This document shows positions 45,175 to 58,410 of a stretch of 64,000 nt of DNA, piece by piece; the stretch's first letter is position 1, and every line of letters starts with the position of its first letter. The stretch is from Flammula alnicola (Eukaryota > Basidiomycota > Agaricomycetes > Agaricales > Strophariaceae), in assembly GCA_015499995.1 (NCBI GenBank), contig JADNRV010000049.1:124001-188000 (forward strand). The letters run 5' to 3'. Both the position numbers and the translations under genes were made by a program. The notes beneath the pieces were generated by a model. That model was not told the origin of the DNA and searched no databases. It saw only the letters and a program-made list of their open reading frames with translations.

Positions 45175-47256
45175 TTAGTCTAATTGTGGACATTGGATAG
45201 AGAGAACAGGAAGGAGAATGTAATATGTCGGACCTGATCGTTCCAGTAGGAGAATATCAAAAGAATTCTGTAGATACCGGGGAAGATTCAATAAAAGGCT
45301 CAATAACGCCTCTCCAGACTGGTTCTTAAAGAATAATACATCGCCTTCGGATTCAACGAAAGTGCATTGTGTGAACGACCGCCAAAGAGCGGACAGAGCA
45401 GGCTACTTAATCATAATTAATTACCCGTGACCTAGTAGAGAATATGTGAAACTGACCGTAGAGTCGTAATTATAGTAGCCCCCGAGAACTGGTTTGATGG
45501 CTTCCGTGACTTTGGGTAAGTTATCTACATAGACTTTAATGTTAGCTTCGGTCTTCGTCACGAATTAACGAAATGATTACAGAATGGGATTGCTGGGAAG
45601 AAATGGTGGGCGACGTGGTCGCTACTAATCTATCCTCGTCATTAGTATCATTGGAATGAATTTATTTTGGACACAACCAACATTATGGAGGAAGAAACGG
45701 CCAACCCAGCCAAATAAAGGGCGATCGACGGTGGCTAGTGCCCCTCGAGCAAATGTCCACTGGTCCTAGGGAGCACCGTGAAATTAGTTATAGCACTGTG
45801 GAATTTATGATGGCCATATACCTTGCGATAATACGGGATGGTCGGGTCGCTGTGCTGTAAGTAAGTAAACAAGACAATCCTGAACATTAAGACATCGGCA
45901 GGTGAGTGTTCTGGGTCGTGCGGCCTTGACTCATCATAAATACCAATTATGTGCCCACTTTGCAGTCGTTGAGAATGTGGGCGAATTTTGATGATTTAGA
46001 AGTGACTCACAAGCCATGGAAGAAGGTAATGTGCGCATAGCATAGACCATCCTTTCCGATAACCATATGTACCCAATACTGCTAACATAAACAATATGCC
46101 GACGTTGGAAACGATTATTGATGTGCCTAGATAACAAAGTGACTAATGATATCTCAAATATCAATCAAATCCATACTTACGATGTTTCGGCTTAAATAAC
46201 GTAGATGAAGGCTTATAGTGCTACATAATAAGACTTTCAACAGTTAAGAAGTAAGAAACGGTCAATTTCACACGCACACTTGTCCCAGGCGGATATTTAG
46301 GATTGCCCTTCCGGTTGTGCCTAATCCGATAATTTGTCTTGAATGCGCGGTTCAGGTTCTAGAATTCCAAACGTACAAGAGATAAAGCTGGAATCCGCTA
46401 TACCAGGGACACCTCGATTAGCTCTGGCCACAAAAATGCGGGAAGGAAGAGTACTCACAAAAACTGACGAACAAATAATTTAAACAATGTAAAGCCCGGA
46501 GTTTCTTGCAAAATTTCCGTATAGTCCATCCGTACGGCGACCTTTCCATCCGGAAGTTTGAAGTCCTTTCTTGTTGGAGGAATATACGTCTCATCGCGCT
46601 CCAGATTATTCGTCGACTTCTATGAACAATAGATCCTATGGTCAACGGTTTGTGCTATTAAATGTAGAGACACGTACATGATGCGTATGGTGAGTGACAC
46701 GCCAGGAAAAGTAGGGAGTGAGGATGAAGGTATGTAGAACCATGCCAATGGCTGCATTTACCGGACCATATGTGGAGAGCGCGTTGTGTCCTGCCTGATA
46801 TTCTGGTCAATCATCGTTGAAATTGTAAGACTCGACTCATGACTACCAGACGTGCCTCATGACCTTGACAAGGAACGCGGTAAGTTTGGATTGCAAAATT
46901 GAGGCCTGAGGCGACATACCTAAACACCATAGCCCAGAAAAAGTCATTCCTTGCCACCCCCAGTAGAGTAACCAGAGGGCTGGTCGTATTATGTGATGCA
47001 GCAGACCGTCGAAAACATTGTTGAGACCTCCAATCGAAGTCAAGGGATTTATGAGGGTGGCAAGGCGATAGAAAATGTATGTCAAAGCAATGTGGCGAAT
47101 CAAATATCCCAAAGCTATGATGGTGGACCTCTCATGAAGCTGGTGAGGTACGGCGTCGTGCAAATGCTTGAGAGATAGGTTAGGGGGAGTAAACGTTCCT
47201 CGCTTTTTACGGGCCTCATATTCAGGCCCGTCCTGGAAAATCTGGAACCACAACAT
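45175..47256 (-). CDS. Fatty acid desaturase (delta-12 type, membrane-bound), 14 exons
   Basis: The ATG at 47256 opens a family-typical N-terminus (GPEYEARKKRGTFTPPNLSL). Fourteen small exons join in phase to about 447 residues. All three histidine boxes are present: HEAGH (assembled across exon 2), HHTHH after ILTPYFSWRVT, and HVAHH after ISSD. Other landmarks are LERDETYIPPTRKDFKLPDG, FTYLQHSDPTIPYYRK, WTFARGALATVDRPLFGW and YNYDST. Exon 1 ends at 46920. Exon 2 is only 8 nt (46863-46856), and exon 3 starts at 46794 after an intron that must begin GC rather than GT. The enzyme introduces a double bond into oleoyl chains in the ER. Delta-12 versus bifunctional delta-12/15 cannot be decided. 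The last 40 residues look atypical. Confidence 0.85.
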
Positions 47257-48536
47257 GTTGAGCTCTGAATTCGGCTGTGGGGATCACAGGTCGACTGGGT
47301 AAGGGAAAGAACAAGTTTGCGTCACTCTTGTGTCGTCGACTTTTATATCGCTACTCAAAGGATTTGCAACGCCTCATCCAGTAAGCATCAAGAGAAATTC
47401 CATCGCCACAGGTTGTCGCGACATGCCGACTAGGAAGACGGATCCATTCCATGATCCGCGATCTAGATTCAGTTTTTTTCGCATCAAGGAAAAATTAGGC
47501 ATTGCATTTGAACTTACAGACGCCAAAAAAGGACACCAAAACCGAGCTATCCTGGCAAGTAAACGTAGTAACCCTGCAATGCGCATTCAGGGTGCACGTT
47601 CGGATTTTCAGCCAAAATTAGGTATTTTGAATTCCTTCTTTGGGTCCTTGGCGTTGGGACTCCGCGTGGCAAATCATTGTGTCTTGCCAATCGCAGTCTC
47701 AGGATTTCAACAGTTGGAATACAACATAATGCGTCATTTAGCTATTGCTCCAGCTGTGGGTGCAAAGCGCCCTCAAAGACATGTCTGCGCTCAAAAATGG
47801 AGATGCAATGCACTACTATGGTGCACAACTCTTCGAAATCTTACCCTCCATGAATATTGCAAAAGCAACGGATTGACAAATGCAGTCTTCGTCCCAGACG
47901 TTCCAATCTTTCAGGAGTGAAACGTTGACTGGCGCTCAAACACCGCAATCTGTTGAACATGACATCTCCAAGGAAGTCGGATCACCGAACTTGCTGAGAA
48001 ATCTGAAATATACAGTACATGCACTGGGCCGAATGTCATACTATGCGATTATCCCGGAGATAAAGTCTCTGCGCAACCTTAGTGCAATGGTTATCTCTGG
48101 CCTGACTAAAGTTCAGAAGGGATGAGGAAAGAGAAGGAATACACCGAATGGACACAGTAATAATACATTTACCTACTTACTCATCAAATGCAAGTGCTAA
48201 CTTCATTTGCATTCTATCCGCGCTGTCAAGGTGACGAACTGTTTTTCAACACCATAATGCTCAGTGCTCGCGCGTCACGGTTAATTGAATACGGACCGGG
48301 AACCAAACATATGATGAAACAGATCAAGGAATGGTCTATGCTAAGAAAACAACCTGTCCAACTAAAGAATGATTTATCGAAATGGTCTGGTATTAGTATA
48401 TGATTTTCGAGTCCGCAGAAAATATACTCTACTAAAAGTAAAGAGTGTTTTATATGAACAACACAGTCGCGTATCCAGCTGTGGATATTCTCTGTATTTT
48501 GTTGGGCCTAAGTTGGTGAGCGAAATGAAATATTCC
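47257..48536. other. Intergenic between desaturase and S53 peptidase
   Basis: A plus-strand open frame (47330-47920) of 196 codons lies here but shows no family resemblance or splice support; I treat it as chance. The TAT-box-like TTTTATATCG at 47340 may belong to the desaturase promoter. Confidence 0.45.
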
Positions 48537-51205
48537 TCACGGAAGTAAGAGCCATCTCGCGAGCAGCTTCGGGAAATTAGGTGTTCCAAGACCAGTTACA
48601 GGATCCCATCCAGGAACAGCGGTGAAACCAGCCGTGCCACAGCCCTGGTTGCCCCCTTGTGTGATGTCGTTGAAAGCGCCAGTAAAGGGGTCAGAGTAAA
48701 TCTGGACAGAGAGACGCAAGTGTTCGGCAACATGGTTCGGGTGCAAAATGACATAAATACGTACTGCTGGGTTGATAAATCCGATAGGTTTCTTCCCGAT
48801 TGTAACGCGGGCGTCATTTACCATGGTAAGAATAGATGCAACGACCGGAGCTGATGCCGAAGTTCCAAATACACGAGAGAACCTGCCATCGACCTTGTGC
48901 CATTGCTATCAGAGGCAAGGTACAAGCGCGCTATTCAAGGAACAAGTACGCACCGCAACGACATAATTAGCACTAGAAATGCGAGACAATTAGTCAGTGA
49001 TCTTCTGATAATAATGACGGAAATGAAATGTTACCCATTCGCGGAAATGTCTGGGTAGGCGCGGCTCTGGAATGAAGTTGCATCAGTTATCGTTGACATT
49101 AGAACTGAAGCACTTACAGTTCCAGTTGAATTGTAGATACTAGACGCGTACGCTGGCTTGTGGTTCTTGAGATAATTACCAACGGCCTTCTTTTGGTATG
49201 CCGGTATGGGGAAGTAGTTGCTGAACCCCCCCCACTGAAGATCACTTGTTCGCAGGCACCTTCCGGGTCAGTCACGTTCGACCCGGGATTAACTTGAGTT
49301 GCTCCTATAGCTGTGATGTACGGGCAACTCGAGGGGAAACCTATCCGGGGCGGCGTTAGTGTCGCAAATTTAGCTATACTTGGAGTGAATTCTTTGCCTG
49401 GGTTGAAGATGACACCGTCTGCGGTCTGAGATCCTATGTAGCGTATTGTTCATCAATGTAGGAACGACCAACATTCTTATAAAACCATACCATCGGCATT
49501 AAGGCAAAGGCCACCATTTCCTGAAAGTCGTAGATGAGCACTCTGTATATCGCAGGCCCCGGAAAGGAAACCAAGAACCGAGCTAGAGACGTACCAGCCA
49601 CTCCATTGTCACCTGACGAATAGACCACCGTTACTCCCATCAATCCGAGTTTCGCATACCTAAACAAAGATAAGCGGCGTTGCATGACTAGCTGACAGCT
49701 AAAGTACAGACTCGGCACATTGTCGAGCAGTATAGAAAGGTGAGAGGTCCGCCTCGTTATATCCATATGAAGTTGAAATGACGTTGGCAGGTTTGGTGAT
49801 TCCACAATCATTAGTATCTAAGATTCAATATAGGGTTAATCATGAGCGAGGAGCTACATGATGTCATGCGCACTATTGTAGCCGTTCGGGAAACCGTCAG
49901 GATAGATGCCGTCTTGGTTGGGATCGTCCCCACCTTCGAAGGTGCAATATGTGCCATCCAGTGCGTCAAGCAAGTTGTTGAAGGATGCCCCTAAGAGAAA
50001 AGAGGTTAATTGACTTGCCCGCAACGAACAAGACACCAGGAACAAAAACCTTGAGGGATATCTCCAACTTGGTACAGGGCAACCTCTTGCTTCGAGCCCA
50101 CCATATTGACCAAGTTCATCGCGTATTGCAAGTCAAGATTTGACTCTCCGTTGAAATCAAAGCCGGTCTGTACAGTTTGCACGACACCTATCTGGGCGTT
50201 AGCATTTGAAATGGAAATGGAAATGGCTCCGACGAACCTCCATCAATCGAAACCAATTTTGGCGACTTTCCAACCAGAGCGGTGGAGAAATTTTTGTTAA
50301 ACATGTCAAGGTCTGACTGGAGGTAAGCCTGGGGCGTATATTCCACTTTAGGACGGAGCTTTAGTCTACCTCGTAAATGCAGAAATAACAAGAAAAAGAC
50401 GAACCGATACCGAAAGTGTTTTTGCTCGACGCCAGAGGTTGGTAAATGAGGCCGTAAAGAGCCCTCAAGCAAACAGGCGTGATAAGCTTATCACAATTTT
50501 CCAACTGACCGAACAAGGTGCTAATCGTCCCAGTGGTTTTCGGCGTGATACCGATACCAGGAAGACCGATCTTTTTGGCAGGTACAGACGTACCACCTCG
50601 CTTCCTGAGCACTGCATCGAAATGAATGGAGGGCGTTACGATCTCCACGTGAGGAGAGACGTGTTCAGGAAGATGATAGGAATCGCAAGCTTGAAGAGCG
50701 CACCAATTAAATTTCCACATCGTAAGAGCATGAGGAAAGACTTACCGACATGTTGATCACCGCCATTATGAGAATATACGTTGTATTCCGTCTGCAGGAG
50801 ACGCTCGGCTTCTTCTACAGTCATATTGACTTGTATCCAAGTTTTAGTGGGAGACACCTTCATTCTCGACTCATCAAATCCAGCATCGACAAGCCAGGTC
50901 CGAACGGTATCAACTGTTTCCTTGCTCGGCGCGAACGTCTTCGCCACCTGCGCCGGGCTCCAGTGGTTTCCGTAGTTTGGGGACTCCGGATGGGAGACAT
51001 CCATGAGCATCTCCTCCAGTCTGTCCATATTCGACTGGCGAAGGCCAAGGCGCAACGGCAGAACTTCCGATGCCTCGTATCTGCGAACGAAGGACCACCC
51101 GGCGGGTATTTGCGATCTCTTTTCGTGTAACACGTAGGAGGCCTGGACCGCGCCACCCAGAGATAGAAGCGCGAGGAGGTTGAGGAAGAGAGGTGAGAAG
51201 CGCAT
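48537..51205 (-). CDS. Secreted S53 serine-carboxyl peptidase (sedolisin / tripeptidyl-peptidase type)
   Basis: The ATG at 51205 is followed by a clear signal peptide (FLNLLALLSLGGAVQAS). A pro-kumamolisin activation domain comes next: LRLGLRQSNMDRLEEML, SPNYGNHWSPAQVAKTFAPS and the region ending EEAERLLQTEYNVYSHNGG. The catalytic domain includes YTPQAYLQSDLDMF, ESNLDLQYAMNLV, NVISTSYGYNEADL, GLMGVTVVYSSGDNGVAG, FPSSCPYITAIGATQV, and the serine motif GTSASAPVVASILTMVNDAR near GFINPA and FNDITQGGNQGC. About a dozen short exons stay in frame throughout, and the gene looks intact. It would be an acid-active protease acting outside the cell, for nutrition or substrate breakdown. Fungal genomes often carry several. 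Confidence 0.9.
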
Positions 51206-51283
51206 CGTTCAGTAAAGAAGGAAGGGCAGATGTGGGTCGAGTACTGAAGTCGAAACGGAACGCCATGAAGCACGATGAACGGA

Positions 51284-51292
51284 GCTTTATAA
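51284..51292 (-). promoter_or_regulatory. TATA box of the S53 peptidase gene
   Basis: On the minus strand CCTTATAAAGC stands about 80 nt before the ATG at 51205, a normal distance for a TATA-driven, probably regulated, secreted protease gene. Confidence 0.55.
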
Positions 51293-51299
51293 GGATTAG

Positions 51300-54200
51300 A
51301 GTACAAGGTACAAGCAGCACAAGGATGCCCTCGAAGTTGCGCATGGCTCTGGTAGCCCGCGCTGTGATTGCCAAGTACGTCAGAGAACCATAGGGTGTGA
51401 TGTAAAAAGAATCATGCGTATCGTGATGCATAGTTCTGCAACAGTGAGGACGCTCGTCTCGGGAAGCTGCGGTCTCTCGGAAAGCCCATTAGATGAAACA
51501 TTGTCATGGTATGCTTCGCAAGGAAGAACAATATCGATTGTTGACCAGAAAGCGAGATCTTGCAGTCCAGTTGGGCGCTTCATTGAGAGCAGCAGGCTGC
51601 AGCACATGTGCATCGAACCAAAGGTGGCGGTAAAGGGAAATGAAATTGAAGGAGAGAGTTTACCGACGGCAACCACATGGTGGGACGGAAGCTAAAAATA
51701 GAAAGAGCTTTCCACCAACCGTCCCCCCGCTGGACCATAAGTTCAACTGAGCGACCATCATTGCATATCAGAGATAAATCATGCGGTTATTCTTGATCGA
51801 AGTGAGGGAGATGGTGTCATGGAATCACGAGTTAGAAATAGTGGAATTTCCAAAGACATGACATCGGCAAAAGTTGGCGGGTATCTGGCCAGTAGATAGC
51901 AGCAATGATTGAAGGTGGAATTGAGTTGCGCATGTTGGGATGCTTGTGATGGAGTAGATAAGGCTTCAGTAGAGGTAACATCGTTGAATTTTAAGACGCA
52001 TGGAAAGAAAGAACGAATAAAGCATGCACTCACTTAATAATGATCAGCTTACAATCCAGCGAGGCAACTTTTACCGTTCCTCGTGGTTTACGAAGGTCGA
52101 TCCTGCCCAAAAGCTCCGAAATAAAAGTGAATATCGGAGGTGTTACGGCTGTAAGCGTTCAAGCTCGACTAAGAGGAGACTAGGAAGATCAGCGAGTGAA
52201 CGAACATTCCGAAAACCAAAGTTGGCCTGGTCAACATACATGGCGATCCGTAAGGCGGGTGGGTAATTGTTCCCTCTTGTCACTAGTACCCATGTGCCTA
52301 AAAACTATTTCATAAGTTAGCAATGACGCCGCAAAGAAAGAGAAAGCTTTATACGAGCATAGTGGCGTAGCCTTTTTCCGTGAAGAACTTTCGTTTCTCT
52401 AACCCTGACACAAAGCCGAGTAGTTATTGCCACCAGTAGGCAAATTGAATGAAGCAGCGCATCTTTAGTTCCGGATTCATAACCCAGAAAGCGTAGCCTG
52501 CAGGGAAGGGATAAGAAATGTAGCTGCAGTGCTGACCCGACGATTTAGGGATATTGCCTACTACAAAGGGCTTGTGTAAAAGGTCGGGTGAACAGAAATC
52601 AAGACTTTGGATTGTGAATTACGCACAATTGAAGGGGTTTTTCCCCTAAGAAACGAGGATAAGGAGCGACGAGCTCGATAACTGGCTAATGCCGCAGCCC
52701 GGGCCGGAATGAGGAATGAGAAGCATCAAGATTTGAGAATGTCAGACTGCAGTCTACGAGGGTCCGAAATGAAACATCCAGCTGCATAACAACAAATAAC
52801 ACAACTGGGACGGAGGGACGTTGGAGGGATGCATTGTCAGGCATAAGTAGCTTCAACGATAAAGATCTGGCTCTATCGGGAATATCAACCAACACGAAGA
52901 AGATTCCCGCTGGCAAACCACGCACCTTCTTAGAAAAGGAACCTTGTATCTCTGAACCTTAGAACTCTCGGAAAGTCTGGGAAACCAGTGGTGGAAATGG
53001 GAGACAGTTCCAAAGCATCGACAATACTGAGAGACTTTGAAGTAATGCATCATCAAGCAGGTATTTGCATGAGTTCGTTGATCTTGTCACCACTCTCTGC
53101 TACAGCATCTACAGGGAGAAGGTAAATATATGCAGGACATCATGGGAGAATTCTTCATACGCACCATTTACTGTACTTTGCGCTGCTGTCGGGATGAATC
53201 TTGATCACATAATATAGATATTGAGTGCTCGAGCCAATATATTGCGGTGGTTTATGTAAATTCGGAGGAGACAGTCGTCGTTATCATTGTCGTTGAGAGC
53301 AAAAAGTTGCAAGTTAGATTTCCTTATTTGGCTTCTGATTGGTCAGCCAACATATCACGTGTTGCTGTTACCAGCTCGGGGCTCGGAGGCTGGAACTTAG
53401 AATTAGAAAACCTCCTCCGACATTGACTAGTACACTGTCACATTTCTTCTTGTACGTCACATTCATGAACTATGTCTGTGAAATTTTGACAATTAAGTTA
53501 TTCTTACAGGAAAAAGTGGTTAGCCAAGTGCGAAGCCTCTGTGATTCGTGGATCGTCCCGGCATCAATATTGGCATACTATAATTCATTGTCCCTCAAAC
53601 CGTTCCGACTTCAGTCGCAGCTTATCTTCCTAATCAAAATGAATGCCATCGATCCCTATCTCTTCGTGTTCAGCATGTACAACGGGTTTCGATGGTGTAG
53701 AGAAGGCATTGTCACTGACAGCAAGTCCAGGTTGGCTGCCACTAGGATGTCGAAAACACATTGTTGCGACTTCAAAGCTTCGTGGACGGATTGATTCAAG
53801 ACGTCTCGGATGGGGAGTTTCCCCTCTTCTGATGGTGTGTCCACTGTATTTTTTTTATTCTGGATAGACTAACACCCCTCGTCTTGGCCCATTATCAGTC
53901 TCTCGACTTTCAGGGATCAACCGCACATCTCCTGGAACAGGGTCTGTGATCGCCATATTCGTCTCTTTGCCTCGATGTCGTCACTTTTCTCATTGGCTCT
54001 ATCTACGAGTATTCCTTCGCCTTGTGGTATCTCTATTCCATATTTTCTCTTCGTTATCTACTTCCTTGCTATGTACTTTTTCAGCCAAAGGTTCGTTTCA
54101 AAGATATCGATGGAAAGCTCATCAAGATGGTGGAAGCCAATTTGAATGAGGTGATGACATCCTGTCGATAGCACTACGATATCTCCTGAGGGTAAGTGGT

Positions 54201-56554
54201 GTTTGCCATTTGTGCTTTATCGTAAACGTGCGCTAACTCCGCTTGGTCCTTTCTCTACCCCTGTCCATCTCCTTCCTTCATCCAATTTGCATCTTCCATA
54301 TCTACGTCCTTTCACTCTACCTAACCCAATCTTGCACTCCTTGTTGCCGTAAACGTTAATCCCTGGTCTTATCTGCTCTCCTCTCCCTTATCAACCATCA
54401 ACTACCTCATTCCGATGTCCTTCCTCGTCTTCTCTCGATCTATCTCCTCCCTATACAGGGGCTGCGAAGGCTCAGTGGCATGGTCGACATGATACGTCAT
54501 TCCGGAAGAATACTAAACTCTCCTACCTGAGCCGGAGGATGGCGAGAAGGACCTGCTCGACATGACCTTCGGATACGCTGACACATCTTGGCTAGGGTCC
54601 AGGTCAAAAGACGAAGGAGCTAGCTGTTCCCTCCGCGACGAGGAATGCGTTTCTCCTGTCTGACGTAGTGCTCATCCATCCTACAGTATGTCGAAGACGC
54701 GGAAAAGTTGCATGTCCGAATTTTCTGTCTGTCTTTCCCAACATCCAAGGCCTGCGTAGATCGGAGAACCTCGAACTCTGTTCGAACCGCACGGAGATTG
54801 GGATATAAGGACGTGGATCGTCTCCCGTGCTCCGTAAGCACTCCGATCGTCTTTTTGTGATAAAAATCAGAACTTACGATTTCCATGCTGCAGATCTTAT
54901 TCTTATTTCGTTTCGCGATCGTACCCTCAGTCACCAAATCGCTTATCGGCTCTTCGGCATCTCGGACCCTCGAGGAAATGGAGCACATGGCACACTCCTT
55001 CAACAGCGTTTAGGTCGCCTCTAACGCATGAGGTCATGTGTATATGCTCGCCAACTCCCATGCTGCAATTTCCAACCCACGCACTTTAAACGTTCTGACA
55101 CCGAACCGTTCTAAGGACTCCGTTCCGAACCACATAATACTTTCTCGATCGACTGAAGGTTATTATCGTCCTCCGAGCCTCGTTAAAGCCACTCTGGCGC
55201 CTGTTATCAACATTACTCCATCCCTTCTTACCGGTGTATCCTTTAGAGCGCTCGTGCCATTCAGTGCAACTCACGCTTGGCAAAAAGTGTCTTACTCCCG
55301 TCCTGCGATGGCACATCCATATTTGATGTCATATCTCCAAAAATGCGGGATTGCCTTGACATGGCATGACATGGACGTCTATTTGTCTTTGCCTTCATTC
55401 AGGATGCAATGCAGACAGTATAAGCGCGTCCGGCTAGAAGGGGGATTATCGACGCAACATGCGATGCTTATCAACGTACGTATCCAAGGGCCTGTAGAGG
55501 AGTACCGGAAGTCAAAGGTGAACTAGAGGTAGACTAGAGGTCGGTTCTAGCGCGACTATCACGAGAGAAGAATCCAGCGTCAACGGTTAGAAGGTAGATG
55601 GACGGACTCTAGATTGACAAGTAAGTCGGCGCCCACTGAAGGGCAAAATTTCCAGACGTTTTCTTGACTGTCCGGACGTACATATCGGATGGAAGACACT
55701 GCTGGTGATACTTGACGTATTCGAGGCAACCCTCCTAGACTAGCATGGCAGAACATGACAAGAGCACTAATAGCCATGGAGTCTTTAATTATAGGCATCC
55801 GCTTTGTAGAAGTGACCGACGACCCGGAACAATGTTCGCTTGACGACGAGCCCTTAGGCCTAATGGCTTGAACGACAAGACATCAATAAGACGGATTTGA
55901 TGACGACTCTTCTAGATCTATGAGACCGGATATGTACCAGCTGAAAATTGAACTGTACAAGCTTGTACACAGGGTCTTACGCCTATGAAGGGGAATCCAA
56001 TATCAGATTTATGATGCCTTCATGCCTTCATGCGAGATCCCGCACAGAAATGGGGAAATCTATCGCAAAGATGTGCAAGAAGGCGGAGTAAGTAGCCACG
56101 TGTTCGGCAAGTAGGCCGAAGCATGTCCACTACTGTCTCCACGTCTCAGCACAATTTTAGCAGTTTCTGTGCATCCTGGCTTCTTCTGGCTATCCCGCAT
56201 TCATCAATACTCGCAGAGACTATCCTTGTGCACGATATTTAGGTGTTTTGGTAATAATCAGCTTGCTACAGTGATCGTTTGGCTCGGCGGTCACTTGCAG
56301 GCCCACTCAATTGCTCCGGAGTCATCTGCCGATATCTAGCTTCCTTGCCACACGGTTGATTTGATGAGGTTCCTGGTCCAAGGTTCAATAAAGTGTTGTA
56401 TTCCGTGACATGGCATAAGAATAGAACTCAACCACGACCCCGTCCGCGATCGCGTCGGTGTCAAATTGGCGGCAGAATAAAAGGCTCATTCAAGGCCTTC
56501 CTCTTCTTTCCTTCTCCAACGACTTATACCCTTCCTTATCCTCTATACCCCACA
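51300..56554. other. Gene-poor stretch of 5.3 kb
   Basis: I find no gene that I can support. Some frames look faintly protein-like, such as 53643-53867 (DGVEKALSLTASPGWLPLG), 54620-55003 on the minus strand, and 55038-55526 (VKATLAPVINITPSLLTG), but starts, splices and families are missing. They may be remnants of decayed genes. The last 100 bp before 56555 are CT-rich and serve as leader to the next gene. Confidence 0.4.
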
Positions 56555-58410
56555 ATGTCCTTCGTGGGTTCGTCTCAGCGAAGTACGATGGGCACGCGCT
56601 TGCAGGGGAAACTGGTACGCCTTTCTCTCCTATATCGTATGCCTCTTACTGACTGAGCCCATTTCCAGCATGTTGTACCAATAACAGACTGGACATCCAC
56701 GGCATATCAAGGTGTCGTGTACTCGCTACGTGGCATGCTGCAAACTAACGACTTGTTGTTAGCACCTTCACCCACAGACAGTGGCAGCGGCAGCAGTTTG
56801 CTCTTCTCCCATCCCAGCATGCAGCTCAGCGCGCCAAGACGGCGAGGAAACCCTTGCGCTCCTCCCCACTCGCTGGCCCCGCACTATCCAACGACCGCTC
56901 TGTCGTATCTCTCGCAGACAGCGATCCAGCGCCCAGGCCATCCTCCTCCGCCTCTATGAGGAATATCTCGGAGATGCTCCCAACCCAGCCCCTTTCTTGC
57001 CATTTGCGCTCTAAATCCTCTCAAAGCGTCACGCGTCCCAATTCTCGAAAATCCATCTACCCTCCATCCCCTTCCCCGTCTCCCCAACCTCATCTGTCGC
57101 CCCAGCATTCTTCATCAGGCTCTAATGTGACACCAGCACGTTCATCCAGGCGTCTTGTCAAAGTCCGGAAAATCGAAAGACCCCCATCCGTTGTGCATCC
57201 ACCAAGAGAAACGACGGTGCATATGGAGGGTGTTTCAGCTCCTAGTCTCCCTGATCTCCTTGATCGTATAGCGCGCCCACAGGCACAGCTCAGGGTGGAT
57301 CAAGCTAATGGGGATTCTTCCATTCAGCCTCGGCCGCCATCCGCCTCGAGTACTGCTTCTGCGGGACCATCTTTCTCCACGCATCTGAACGCAAATACGG
57401 CAGCCACGGACCCGGCGAGACACAATCTATTCTGAAACCGACCGCCCCTGTGGACAACTCATGGTATGTTCACAGCCCATACGACATCACGCCGAAATTC
57501 TCGCGGCTCAGCTTAGCTGCGCCCAACGTGGTTATGCCCGTTTCCGCCAAGCAGCATAGAAAGCAACTCTCGAGGGCTACTTCTGTACGAAGCACCAATA
57601 ACACGAGCAGTGGGAGCGCGACTCCCGAGTCGAGCAGGCGCAGCTCAGTCTCACCGACCGTGGGCTCTTTGGGGAGGAATAGAACCATCACCATCCCGGG
57701 AAGCATCAAGGTCACGCGCTCCCCCACGAACGATGGCATTGATAATGATTCCGAAAATACCACCACCACCACCACCATCGATAAGGACAGCACGGACGAC
57801 GCCAACTATAACCACCAACCGAACTGGCTCAGCGTTCCACCACAGTGCGAAATCAGCCCAAGCCGGAAGGGCAGCCTCACGTCTCTGCGCAAAGTTTCCA
57901 CCGCCTCGAGCACCAGCCCAACACGTTCCAGCAGCGCCGCATCCTCGGCAGCCAGCCTTCCTCTGAGCTCTCAATCGTCGAGCGTTAGGAGCAGCTACTA
58001 CTCTGCGTGCACCTCGTTTAGTGACAGCGAAGAGACGGCGAATGATATCCACACTCTCAGCGGACGCTGCTGCCGTTACCGATGTCAATGACGGGAACGC
58101 CCTTGATTCAGAGTTGTCTGGGGCGAGCGTTATCAAGTGCAAATCAGTGCTCGCGAGAGTGAAAACCTGGCGCCGAACTATGTCTCCTCCGCTACCATCC
58201 TCCCATAATTCGCAAGGAGATGGTGTGACGGCGACGGATGCGGGCACGGATCTTCAAGCAAAAGGTTCGACGTTGTCCCTCCGCGCCGCAAACACGCCGT
58301 GCTTGTGCGGTCGCGGAAGAAAGTCGACGGCGGCGAGGTTGAGGTCAAGCGTGTCAGTGTCGTGTCCCCACTTCCAAATCCTATTCGGAGCCAGCGATTC
58401 GGGCACGGAA
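56555..58410 (+). CDS. Second serine-rich disordered protein, reading frame broken
   Basis: ATG at 56555; short exons 56555-56614 and 56669-56711 precede a large exon beginning at 56763. Ser/Pro-rich coding character is strong over 56850-57420 (SKSSQSVTRPNSRKSIYPPS, PARSSRRLVKVRKIERPPSV) and 57430-58040 (LKPTAPVDNSWYVHSPYDIT, SRRSSVSPTVGSLGRNRTIT), but these lie in different frames that meet at the CCCGG near 57411. A further part (KHAVLVRSRKKVDGGEVEVK RVSVV) is in a third frame near 58290-58370. No intron can bridge the 57411 break. I recognise no family. It resembles the gene at 10-14 kb only in composition. Ends are approximate. Confidence 0.5.

Noticed and set aside
47330..47920. 196-codon plus-strand open frame
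   Set aside because: No domain, no hydrophobic or compositional signature, and it lies across the promoter of the desaturase; chance is more likely.
54620..55003. 127-codon minus-strand open frame
   Set aside because: Basic, Ser/Arg-biased sequence without family likeness; the opposite strand is equally open in pieces.
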